A program made the position numbers and the translations under genes. A stretch of 40,466 nucleotides of DNA, taken from assembly GCA_965657645.1 (NCBI GenBank), contig CBFHOS010000016.1, forward strand, positions 1 to 40,466, written 5' to 3'. Below, one piece after another: positions 33,897-40,466 of this stretch. The notes under the pieces were generated by a model that was not told the origin of the DNA, did no database searches, and worked only from the letters and a program-made list of their open reading frames with translations. Position 1 is the first letter of the stretch; each line of letters opens with the position of its first letter. The DNA is from CBFHOS01 sp965657645. Lineage in GTDB: Bacteria > Pseudomonadota > Alphaproteobacteria > Puniceispirillales > Puniceispirillaceae.

Positions 33897-34112
33897 TTAA
33901 ACGTCGCCTAGATCTTCTTCAAGAATGGTGATCTGGACATGATAGCAAGTCTCGCCATCTTCATCATCGCGGAAAACCACGCCAATGAATTCATCTTCAA
34001 GCATCAAATCCGCTGAATCTTCTTTATTCTCGCGGCGGGCAAGGTTGAGTTTGTGATTACCAAAACGCTGTTTGATATAGCGTTGGACTTTTGCGGTATC
34101 GCTCGCGTTCAT
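33897..34112 (-). CDS. DUF3126 family protein
   Basis: A 71-residue alphaproteobacterial protein. AKVQRYIKQRFGNHKL near the start, DEFIGVVFRDDEDGETCYHVQITILEEDL at the end are the conserved DUF3126 blocks. I chose ATG 34112 over 34169 because the family starts just before the KVQRYI helix. The upstream region holds a 10-bp degenerate repeat. The function is unknown. Confidence 0.88.
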   Translation of the reverse strand: MNASDTAKVQRYIKQRFGNHKLNLARRENKEDSADLMLEDEFIGVVFRDDEDGETCYHVQITILEEDLGDV

Positions 34113-34183
34113 GGCTAGTCTTTCTGTAATGGTCGATAAATAAATCTGAACCAGAATTATCGCATCCACGCGGTCCTGTCCAT

Positions 34184-34223
34184 GGTTAGATATGATTAGA
34201 TATGGTTAGTTTTGGTTCGGTAT
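34184..34223. repeat. four degenerate 10-bp tandem units
   Basis: GGTTAGATAT, GATTAGATAT, GGTTAGTTTT and GGTTCGGTAT lie head to tail in the short gap between the zinc-ribbon gene and DUF3126, both on the minus strand. Confidence 0.6.
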
Positions 34224-34228
34224 GCTGG

Positions 34229-34510
34229 CTAATTATGTCGGGCAATTTGACCGCCGCCATAACTTGGCCATGCGGGGCGGGTGGTGATATCGCGGGCCTG
34301 ACAGGACGAACAGCGCATGCGCCCACCGATTTCAGGTACGGGAAATAGCGAGCCAAGAGCCGAAATTAATGGATCCACGTCAATATCAGCATTGTGCCCA
34401 CAGCGGTTGCACCAACAAAAAATTTGTAAATTCTCTTTCTTTAAGTCGCCTAGATTGGTTGGATTGCTGGGCTCGCTCCGCGCCGTATGTTGTTTTTTGA
34501 AGCCACCCAT
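34229..34510 (-). CDS. zinc-ribbon protein, unknown function
   Basis: A 93-residue protein with a four-cysteine zinc-ribbon: CNRC at about residues 34-37 and CSSC at about 67-70, separated by IDVDPLISALGSLFPVPEIGGRM. DITTRPAWPS follows. This pattern recurs in short alphaproteobacterial hypotheticals I remember. GAGGT lies five bases upstream of ATG 34510. It might bind nucleic acid or protein; nothing in the sequence decides. Confidence 0.78.
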   Translation of the reverse strand: MGGFKKQHTARSEPSNPTNLGDLKKENLQIFCWCNRCGHNADIDVDPLISALGSLFPVPEIGGRMRCSSCQARDITTRPAWPSYGGGQIARHN

Positions 34511-34653
34511 CTTGCACCTCTTAATGCTTTGTTCACTATTTGTTCTATATTAGAAATAAATAATAAACAAAGCAAGCCGCAATATGTCAGGTGGCATATT
34601 GGAGGGGCCGGTAGAGAATTGTTGCGTGGGGAGTGCGCTGGGTGTGGGTGGTT

Positions 34654-34983
34654 CTAGCCGCTAACCAACCGTGGCACTTTGTTAAAATATCCAATTACAT
34701 CAGCGACTTTGGTCGATTTACAAAGGATACGGTTTTGATCGCGCAGATGGAATTGCGGTAATTCTTTGAAATGGCGCTGGTGCTTTTCGATCACAAAAAG
34801 CGGCGCGTCATGGGTGTGTTTGAAGATCGAAAACATCGCCGCGCCATTTAGATGATCCAGCGCGTAATCCCGCCATTCTCCGGCGGCAACCCGTGCGCTA
34901 TAGGCAGAAAGGATCAGGCTTAGCTCCGCCCGGGAGAAATATAATTGGCGTCTTTGCCTTTTTGGAGTGGATGCGCGTGACAC
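34654..34983 (-). CDS. DUF2794 family protein
   Basis: A 109-residue alphaproteobacterial protein. FSRAELSLILSAYSARVAAGEWRDYALDHL and AMFSIFKHTHDAPLFVIEKH are the conserved DUF2794 blocks. The start is a GTG at 34983 with only a weak ribosome site; no other Met precedes the domain. It is divergent from the YfgM-like gene. The function is unknown. Confidence 0.87.
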   Translation of the reverse strand: MSRASTPKRQRRQLYFSRAELSLILSAYSARVAAGEWRDYALDHLNGAAMFSIFKHTHDAPLFVIEKHQRHFKELPQFHLRDQNRILCKSTKVADVIGYFNKVPRLVSG

Positions 34984-35168
34984 GTCAGATCGAATCTCAC
35001 TTTTTAAGGTAGCTGTTTGCTGTCTATTTGTTTATGTTGGTCCAGCTTTTCGCTGACGTCAATAAAGCAGTGTTTATGTTAACGAAAAGAGCGTATTTAT
35101 TTTTGAGGGATTTGCCTCTCAGGACTTTGATTACAAAGCGAAGAGAGACAGTGGATAGAAGTGAAACC

Positions 35169-35795
35169 ATGGCCGATATTTTTGACGAAATTACTGAAGA
35201 GCTGAAGCGCGACCGCACGCAAGAGATGTGGACGAAATACGGCAAATATATTATCGCCGCCGCTGTTGCAGTTGTCGGCGGCGTGGCCTTGTCACAAGGC
35301 TATGGCGTATGGACAAAGAACCAGAGCGAGGCATCTGCTAGCGCTTATAATATGGCGATCCAGTCTGAGAACGTATCGACGGCACTTGAAACAGCGCTGC
35401 CATCTTTGACTGATGGCTATGGTATGCTGGCCAAGTTCAGCCTTGCCGCGGCCAAGGCCGAGGCTGGTGACGCCATCGGTGCTGAACAGGATTATCTTAG
35501 TTTATCGACAGACAAATCGGTTGATCCGCTCTACCAACAGGCGGCGTTGTTGCTATCTGTGATGAGTGCTGGCGATGGTGCTGATACCGCCGAATTGCAG
35601 GGACGTTTGGCCCCGCTTGTGGGTGCGGCTGGTGCGTGGCAGGGGTTGGCACTGGAGCTTAGCGCGGCGCTTGATCTTCGCGCCGGTAATGTTGGTGACG
35701 CCAAAACCAAGCTTGAGCAGATCTTGGCATTATCAGAAATTCCGGCAGATTTACGCCAACGTGCCGCCCGTCTGGCGAGCATGTTATCGGATTAA
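35169..35795 (+). CDS. YfgM-like (TPR_21/DUF2133) inner-membrane protein
   Basis: A 208-residue single-pass protein. The order is a short cytoplasmic acidic N-terminus (MADIFDEITEELKRDRTQEMW), a membrane segment at about 26-45 (YIIAAAVAVVGGVALSQGYGVW), then a helical periplasmic TPR-like part. Homologues act beside SecYEG as periplasmic chaperone partners. The start is ATG 35169, although GTG 35151 behind AAGAGAG is possible. It precedes bamB and der, the conserved yfgM-bamB-der order. Confidence 0.88.
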   Translation: MADIFDEITEELKRDRTQEMWTKYGKYIIAAAVAVVGGVALSQGYGVWTKNQSEASASAYNMAIQSENVSTALETALPSLTDGYGMLAKFSLAAAKAEAGDAIGAEQDYLSLSTDKSVDPLYQQAALLLSVMSAGDGADTAELQGRLAPLVGAAGAWQGLALELSAALDLRAGNVGDAKTKLEQILALSEIPADLRQRAARLASMLSD

Positions 35796-35933
35796 AGACG
35801 AGGCTATATTTGTGGCAGGCGTAGCGGTTTAGTATCAATTTTGTTGCCAGCATTACATTTGTGTCAAAATAGACGACTAGACATTTTCGGCTAGCTAATC
35901 AGATCTAGATGGTTGCTACGCCAGAGCAATGCC

Positions 35934-35977
35934 AGAGAAAATGGCAAAGAGAGGCAGAGACAATGGCAGATTTCACC
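35934..35977 (+). repeat. 22-bp partial duplication of the bamB start region
   Basis: AGAGAAAATGGCA at 35934 and AGAGACAATGGCA at 35956 repeat with a 22-bp period, each a purine-rich stretch plus ATG. The period is not a multiple of three, so the upstream ATG is out of frame with bamB. This may be a duplicated initiation region. Confidence 0.5.
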
Positions 35978-37288
35978 AAAATGCGAATGATTGCGGGCAT
36001 GTTGGCGGTGGTGCTGGGGCTTGGTGCCTGTTCACAAAAAGAATTTATCCTGAAAGGCGACCGTGTATCGGTTTCGCCGCCAACAACCGTGGTCCAAAGC
36101 GATGCCGAGGCCAGCGCTGAGGGTGCTGGTATCGGGCCGATTGCGGCCTTTGCCAATGCGAGCGCGGTTGGTTTGAACGCTGGTCACTCAGGCGGCAATC
36201 CGGTTCTGGAATGGCCAGCTCAGGAAATCTGGTCGGCGTCGGTTGGCGGTGCTGGTTCTAATCTGGTTGAAATGGCGACGCCGGTTGTAGGGTCTGGATT
36301 GGTTGTAACGGTTGCACCAAACGGCGTGGTTAGCGCCTTTGACGTGACTAATGGTCAGCAAAAATGGTCGGTCTCGATTGAAGAATTTAGTGATGATCCG
36401 CTACCTGGTATTGGCGGCGGCCTCAGTATTTCGGGCGATTTAATTGTGGTTCATGCAGGCGGCAGAAATCTTGCCGTGCTTAACCTTGCCGATGGTAGCT
36501 TGGTCTGGGCGATCACATCAGACTTACCCCTGCGTGCTGGTCCAACGATCATTGATGATCAGGGGATCGCGGTGACTGATCTGGACGGCAATGTCCTTGT
36601 CTGGCGTCTCTCGTCGGGCGAGCCGATCTGGAACTTTGATGGTCTTGCGAGCAATACTGTTCTGTTTGGCGCACCAGCACCGGCCTTTGCCAAGGGTGAA
36701 TTGGTGGTTACAGGATCCGGTGGTGAGATTAATTATTTTGATGCCTCGACAGGTGAATTGCAGTGGACAGACTCAATCGCGTCATTCTCGCCGCGGACCC
36801 CGATAGAGGGGCTGGGTGATGTGCGGGCGCATCCGGTGCATGATGGCGGCATGATCTTTGCCATTAGCCAGTCTGGCCGGATGGCGGCGTTTAGCGCGCG
36901 CAACGGCCTTTCAGTCTGGAGCCAGCCAATCGGCGGTATTGAAATGCCGTGGCTAGCCGGCAAGACTTTGTTTGTGATCGCGCTGGATGGTCGGCTATAC
37001 GGATTGCGCCGGACCGATGGTGCGGTGCGCTGGGTCACTGAATTGCCAGATGCAACACCGGCAGAGACGATTGTGTCTGAAAATCCGCCGCGTTATGCTG
37101 GACCGCTTGTTGCTGGTAATCAGGTGATGCTGTTTAGCAAGGCGGGCGAGATGTTTACATTCAACCCAGATACCGGCGCCGAATTATCGCGCCAATCACT
37201 GGGTTTGCCGATTGTGACAACACCACAGCTTGCCGGTGGCCGGTTGTTCGTGCTTGGCAATAACGGCGTTTTAAAAGCATACGAATAG
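35963..37288 (+). CDS. bamB: outer membrane protein assembly lipoprotein BamB
   Basis: A 441-residue lipoprotein of the BAM complex. The signal peptide ends in lipobox LGAC (Cys23). The rest is a PQQ-like eight-bladed beta-propeller with repeated blades such as GVVSAFDVTNGQQKWSV, LVWRLSSGEPIWNFDG, INYFDASTGELQWTD and LYGLRRTDGAVRWV. I chose ATG 35963 because it gives a proper signal peptide; the ORF start at 35909 adds 18 hydrophilic residues. It scaffolds outer-membrane protein insertion with BamA. der follows 74 bp later. Confidence 0.93.
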   Translation: MADFTKMRMIAGMLAVVLGLGACSQKEFILKGDRVSVSPPTTVVQSDAEASAEGAGIGPIAAFANASAVGLNAGHSGGNPVLEWPAQEIWSASVGGAGSNLVEMATPVVGSGLVVTVAPNGVVSAFDVTNGQQKWSVSIEEFSDDPLPGIGGGLSISGDLIVVHAGGRNLAVLNLADGSLVWAITSDLPLRAGPTIIDDQGIAVTDLDGNVLVWRLSSGEPIWNFDGLASNTVLFGAPAPAFAKGELVVTGSGGEINYFDASTGELQWTDSIASFSPRTPIEGLGDVRAHPVHDGGMIFAISQSGRMAAFSARNGLSVWSQPIGGIEMPWLAGKTLFVIALDGRLYGLRRTDGAVRWVTELPDATPAETIVSENPPRYAGPLVAGNQVMLFSKAGEMFTFNPDTGAELSRQSLGLPIVTTPQLAGGRLFVLGNNGVLKAYE

Positions 37289-37362
37289 CCCCTTTTTGGG
37301 ATAATGCCGGTTAATTTGATGCCGGACGCAACGCCGATATAACAGTGGAATGACGTTATAAA

Positions 37363-38814
37363 ATGAGTATTACTTTTGCCATTGTGGGGCGACCAAATGT
37401 TGGTAAATCAACCCTGTTCAACCGGTTGATCGGGCGACAGCATGCGATTGTTGATGACCAGCCGGGGGTTACGCGTGATCGCCGCGAGGGTGATGCCACT
37501 CTGGCGACATTGCGCTTTCGGGTGATTGATACGGCCGGTTTGGAAGAGGCCAGCGAAGGGTCTCTGGAAGACCGGATGCGGCGCCAGACTGAAATGGCGA
37601 TCGGTGATGCCGATGTGACATTGTTGGTGGTCGATGCCAAATCGGGGGTTACCCCAACCGACAAATTCTTTGCTGGTGAGATTAGAAAATCAGGCGCCAA
37701 GGTGGTGCTTCTTGCGAACAAATGCGAGGGCAAGGCAGGGTCTGTTGGCCTGTCTGAGGCGTGGAGCCTGGGGCTTGGTGAGCCGATCCCTATTTCTGCG
37801 GCGCATGGCGAGGGCATGGTTGATCTGCATGATGCGCTATTGGGCGCGGCAGAGGAAATTGGCCTTGGCGGCGTGATCACTGGCGAGGACGATATTCTAG
37901 AGGATTATGACTTTCTCGATCCCGGCGATGTCGAGGATGAAGAGCGTTTTGACGAGGCTGGTAATCCGATTGATGTCTGGCAAGATGACGCTGTGCGCGA
38001 TCCGATGCGGATTGCCATTGTTGGCCGCCCGAATATGGGTAAATCAACCCTGATCAATAGCCTTATTGGTGAAGACCGGTTGTTAACAGGGCCGGAGGCG
38101 GGCATTACCCGCGATGCCATCGAATTGCCATTTGAATGGAATGGCCAGCCATACAAGCTGGTTGATACTGCCGGAATGCGCCGCCGTGCGCGGATCTCGG
38201 ACAAGGTTGAAAAGATGATGGTGACCGACGCGTTGCGGGCCATCCAATATGCCCATCTATGTGTGCTATTGATCGATTCAACCGAGGAATTACACAAGCA
38301 GGATCTGTCGATTGCCAAGCTCATCGCCGATGAGGGCCGGGCGTTGGTTATCGGGGCGAATAAGTGGGATGCGGTGAAAAACCGCCAGCTTGCCACCACC
38401 CAGATTTCCGATCGTTTGCAAACATCGCTGGCCCAATTGCGCGGCGTTCCGGTGGTGCAAGTGTCTGGCCTTCATAAAAAGGGCTTTAACAAATTATTGG
38501 CTGCGGCTGATGATATGTATGGCGTTTGGAACACGCGGGTTTCAACGGGCCGGTTGAACCGTTGGCTCGAAATCATGCTAGAGGCGCACCCGCCGCCATT
38601 GGTCGAGGGCCGCCGCCTTCGTATCCGCTATATGACCCAGATCAAAACTAGACCGCCGACATTCGCCCTGTTTGTTAGCCGTCCGGCCGATCTGCCAGAG
38701 AGCTATCTGCGGTATCTGATCACTGGTCTGCGCAAGGATTTTGGTCTGCGCGGTATTCCGATCCGGATGGTTATGCGCAAGAGCGACAATCCCTATGCCA
38801 AGAAAAAGAAATAG
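37363..38814 (+). CDS. der: ribosome biogenesis GTPase Der
   Basis: A 483-residue EngA/Der with two GTPase domains. First: GRPNVGKSTLFN, DTAGL, NKCE. Second: GRPNMGKSTLIN at about 221-232, DTAGMRRRARIS, NKWD. An acidic linker (EDDILEDYDFLDPGDVEDEERFDE) joins them, and a KH-like C-terminus follows, ending in the basic KSDNPYAKKKK. It acts in 50S assembly. The ribosome site is weak, so translation may depend on context. Confidence 0.96.
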   Translation: MSITFAIVGRPNVGKSTLFNRLIGRQHAIVDDQPGVTRDRREGDATLATLRFRVIDTAGLEEASEGSLEDRMRRQTEMAIGDADVTLLVVDAKSGVTPTDKFFAGEIRKSGAKVVLLANKCEGKAGSVGLSEAWSLGLGEPIPISAAHGEGMVDLHDALLGAAEEIGLGGVITGEDDILEDYDFLDPGDVEDEERFDEAGNPIDVWQDDAVRDPMRIAIVGRPNMGKSTLINSLIGEDRLLTGPEAGITRDAIELPFEWNGQPYKLVDTAGMRRRARISDKVEKMMVTDALRAIQYAHLCVLLIDSTEELHKQDLSIAKLIADEGRALVIGANKWDAVKNRQLATTQISDRLQTSLAQLRGVPVVQVSGLHKKGFNKLLAAADDMYGVWNTRVSTGRLNRWLEIMLEAHPPPLVEGRRLRIRYMTQIKTRPPTFALFVSRPADLPESYLRYLITGLRKDFGLRGIPIRMVMRKSDNPYAKKKK

Positions 38815-38850
38815 ACAGCGCGACCTTCTCGATCTCGTCTCTATATCTGG

Positions 38851-39885
38851 CTAGCCAAAATCAAGCTGATCATCGGCATGCATGTGCCCAAGATAATCGG
38901 CAAATTCACCCATTATCGCGGCGATATGGGCGGTCTTTTCCAGAATCAATCGGGGGCCGCCATTGGGCGCGCCGTCACTCATATAAAGGCCGCGATTGAT
39001 CTCTATCTGCACCGATTGCCGGTTCGATCTAATGCGCCCGCTATTGCGCGTGATATAGCCGCCAGCATAGGGATGATTCCACGCAACATCGAGGCCTTGA
39101 CCCTCAAAAAAGCGGGCAATGGCATCACCGATAGGCTTGTCGAGTGTTGTGCCAAAACAATTGCCAAGGATAATGTCAGGTAGGGTTTTTCGTGACCGAT
39201 CGCGCCGTGGCATCGAGTGAAAATCGATCAATAGAGCCCGTCCATGCGCGCCAACACATGCATCCAATTGGTCTTGCAACATCTGGTGATAGGGCGTGTG
39301 CAATGCCGCAATACGCTGGTCTATCGCGGCGAATGGCAGGCGGGTTTTATAAATCGGCTGACGACCAGCGGTGAGCCGCGGCATAATCCCATAGCCAGCC
39401 TGTACATGGCGCGACGGCGGGGCAAAAGTCGGGGCGCTGGATGGAGGCGGGGTAAACATCTCGGCATCGAGCGCATCAACAGGCCGGTTCACATCCAGAT
39501 AGGCCCGCGCCAGATTGCTCGTCACACAGGCAATGCCCCGATCGGTGAAATCGGGCAATAGGTGATTGACGCCAAAATCCTCTAGCCCGCGCAAATCATC
39601 AATACCGCACCGCGCCAGATCCAGCATGGGTGCTGGATAATCGCGTCCGGCATGCGGGCAGGACGCAACCACTGGCAAGCCTGCCCCCGTTTTCGTGAAA
39701 TGCGCCCCAGCCAAATACACCGGCGCATAATCACCACTGGCAAGATCATCGGCCGAGATAATTTGCGGCGGCAATGATGGGTCGGTTAGGGCCGCGCGCA
39801 AGTGATCGGGCGGGGCCAAGCGATCAGCAAGGGGATCATCACTAACCGCGGGCTGGGCGGCAGAGGGGCGGGGGTGAGACGTCAT
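38851..39885 (-). CDS. N-formylglutamate amidohydrolase family protein
   Basis: A 344-residue protein of the FGase (PF05013) family. VVASCPHAGRDYPAPML, VNHLLPDFTDRGIACVTSNLARAYLDVNR, LLIDFHSMPRR and VQIEINRGLYMSD correspond to the metal-binding and substrate blocks. The expected reaction is hydrolysis of N-formylglutamate to glutamate and formate (histidine degradation), but no hut genes are adjacent, so the substrate may differ. I chose ATG 39885, seven bases after AGG, from several close Mets (39927, 39891). It converges on der. Confidence 0.88.
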   Translation of the reverse strand: MTSHPRPSAAQPAVSDDPLADRLAPPDHLRAALTDPSLPPQIISADDLASGDYAPVYLAGAHFTKTGAGLPVVASCPHAGRDYPAPMLDLARCGIDDLRGLEDFGVNHLLPDFTDRGIACVTSNLARAYLDVNRPVDALDAEMFTPPPSSAPTFAPPSRHVQAGYGIMPRLTAGRQPIYKTRLPFAAIDQRIAALHTPYHQMLQDQLDACVGAHGRALLIDFHSMPRRDRSRKTLPDIILGNCFGTTLDKPIGDAIARFFEGQGLDVAWNHPYAGGYITRNSGRIRSNRQSVQIEINRGLYMSDGAPNGGPRLILEKTAHIAAIMGEFADYLGHMHADDQLDFG

Positions 39886-40108
39886 ATCCATGCCTAAAAA
39901 ACTAACGGAGCCAGCCAGAACCGACAAGATCTAAAGCCATGTTACGATTGGCCAAGCCGCCCGCGATGATCAAATATCCAAATAATCCAAGATAAAGCCG
40001 CCCAAAACGCAAAAAATTCTTGCACCAGAGTGGCGGTTAGTGCAGATATACATCCGCTAATCATGCGGCGCCCAATGCGGCCCCGCTAAATGATCCAGCG
40101 CCGAAATT
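39886..40108. other. 223-bp gap between the amidohydrolase and tRNA-Val
   Basis: A 40-codon minus-strand frame (39942-40064, ATG start, hydrophobic centre with QEFFAFWAALSWIIWIF) is the only candidate gene. It has no ribosome site, so I do not call it. No clear tRNA promoter hexamers stand out. Confidence 0.3.
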
Positions 40109-40183
40109 GGGGGTGTAGCTCAGCGGGAGAGCACTTCGTTGACATCGAAGGGGTCACAGGTTCAATCCCTGTCACTCCCACCA
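40109..40183 (+). tRNA. tRNA-Val(GAC)
   Basis: A 75-nt cloverleaf including an encoded CCA. The acceptor stem is GGGGGTG with CACTCCC (one G-T pair), the D arm is GCTC-loop-GAGC, the anticodon stem is CTTCG/CGAAG with loop TTGACAT (anticodon GAC), and the T arm is ACAGG-TTCAATC-CCTGT. The discriminator is A. It reads GUC and GUU valine codons. Confidence 0.97.
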
Positions 40184-40466
40184 TTTCTTCTCTTATGTAT
40201 GTGTATGTTGCCGGTGGGTGTGTGGCCTTTGGGTAGGCCCCATAGTTTCTCGTGCAATGATTGCGGCTGATCTGGGTTGATGATGTGAGTGTCCCCCCAA
40301 TCAGTATTGGATCGCCTATTTTCAAAGCGGTTTTGACTGGTAGTCGCCAGATCAGGGTCGCGGCTCACATTCGTGCCAATGCCCACCACCCCAAAAAAGG
40401 GTGCTTCAACTCGTCGCTGTTGTTCTGTGGCGGGTGGGGTTATGGTTGTTTGTGTTTTACTTGGTT
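40162..40466 (-). CDS. possible partial CDS running off the window end
   Basis: This minus-strand frame is open from the window end to a TGA at 40162, about 100 codons. It shows a Pro/Thr/Gln-rich start, then APFFGVVGIGTNVSRDPDL, NTDWGDTHIINPDQPQSLHE and a basic end. Its last 22 bases lie antisense to tRNA-Val, and other frames here are also fairly open, so it may not be coding. If real, it would be a C-terminus of a gene starting outside the window. No family is recognised. Confidence 0.25.
   Translation of the reverse strand, partial: PSKTQTTITPPATEQQRRVEAPFFGVVGIGTNVSRDPDLATTSQNRFENRRSNTDWGDTHIINPDQPQSLHEKLWGLPKGHTPTGNIHIHKRRNGGSDRD

Noticed and set aside
39942..40064. A 40-residue hydrophobic minus-strand ORF upstream of the amidohydrolase
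   Set aside because: No ribosome site and no recognisable family; the hydrophobic stretch may be chance.
40086..40325. A 79-residue minus-strand ORF containing VTGIEPVTPSMSTKC
   Set aside because: This peptide is the well-known false translation antisense to a tRNA gene; it lies directly over tRNA-Val.

Overview
The window looks like chromosome of a free-living, probably marine alphaproteobacterium. The basis is the set of alphaproteobacterial families (DUF1489, DUF2794, DUF3126, a ScfR/RamB-type regulator beside isocitrate lyase), the guaB-rsmB-guaA order, and the YfgM-like/bamB/der order. A SAR116-like lineage fits the moderate GC content and compact layout, but that placement is inference. 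Most of the window is core metabolism and housekeeping. I found no prophage, insertion sequence or CRISPR array.

Layout. 1-2922: the 3' end of a DUF429-like gene, a cryptic short reading frame, a GIY-YIG protein, an HI0933-type flavoprotein and a beta-carbonic anhydrase. 3212-7962: a complete four-gene ABC importer of the BMP/PnrA type, most likely for purines or nucleosides, closed by a clear terminator. 8091-10339: a 2-hydroxyacid dehydrogenase and a glycerate 2-kinase overlapping by 4 bp, able together to convert glyoxylate or hydroxypyruvate carbon to phosphoglycerate. 10404-13938: a PLP decarboxylase, MgtE and DUF1489. 13952-20700 (minus strand): a secreted SNase-like nuclease, an MFS transporter, GlnE and a MATE exporter. 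20971-26300: RlmE, GuaB, an RsmB-type methyltransferase and GuaA, that is, guanine nucleotide synthesis mixed with rRNA methylation.

26310-27234 is a small AT-rich insert with a VOC protein and a P-loop kinase-like ATPase. 27474-30618 is a glyoxylate-shunt module: isocitrate lyase with a small, well-initiated partner ORF behind it, and a divergent ScfR/RamB-type regulator, with a perfect 14-bp palindrome between them. 30773-33773 holds small accessory genes: an unknown, a PPOX-fold protein with in-frame repeats, DUF2306, a tiny membrane protein, an MGMT/ATL-like protein and a LysE/ArgO exporter. 33897-34983 (minus strand) has DUF3126, a zinc-ribbon protein and DUF2794. 35169-38814 carries the YfgM-like protein, BamB and Der, linking envelope assembly and ribosome biogenesis. 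An N-formylglutamate amidohydrolase and tRNA-Val(GAC) close the window.

The features I find most worth checking are the small aceA-linked ORF with its palindromic regulatory region, and an unusually large number of short tandem duplications (10-25 bp units) in gene gaps, at gene ends and once inside a gene. No single unmistakably new multi-gene system is visible.
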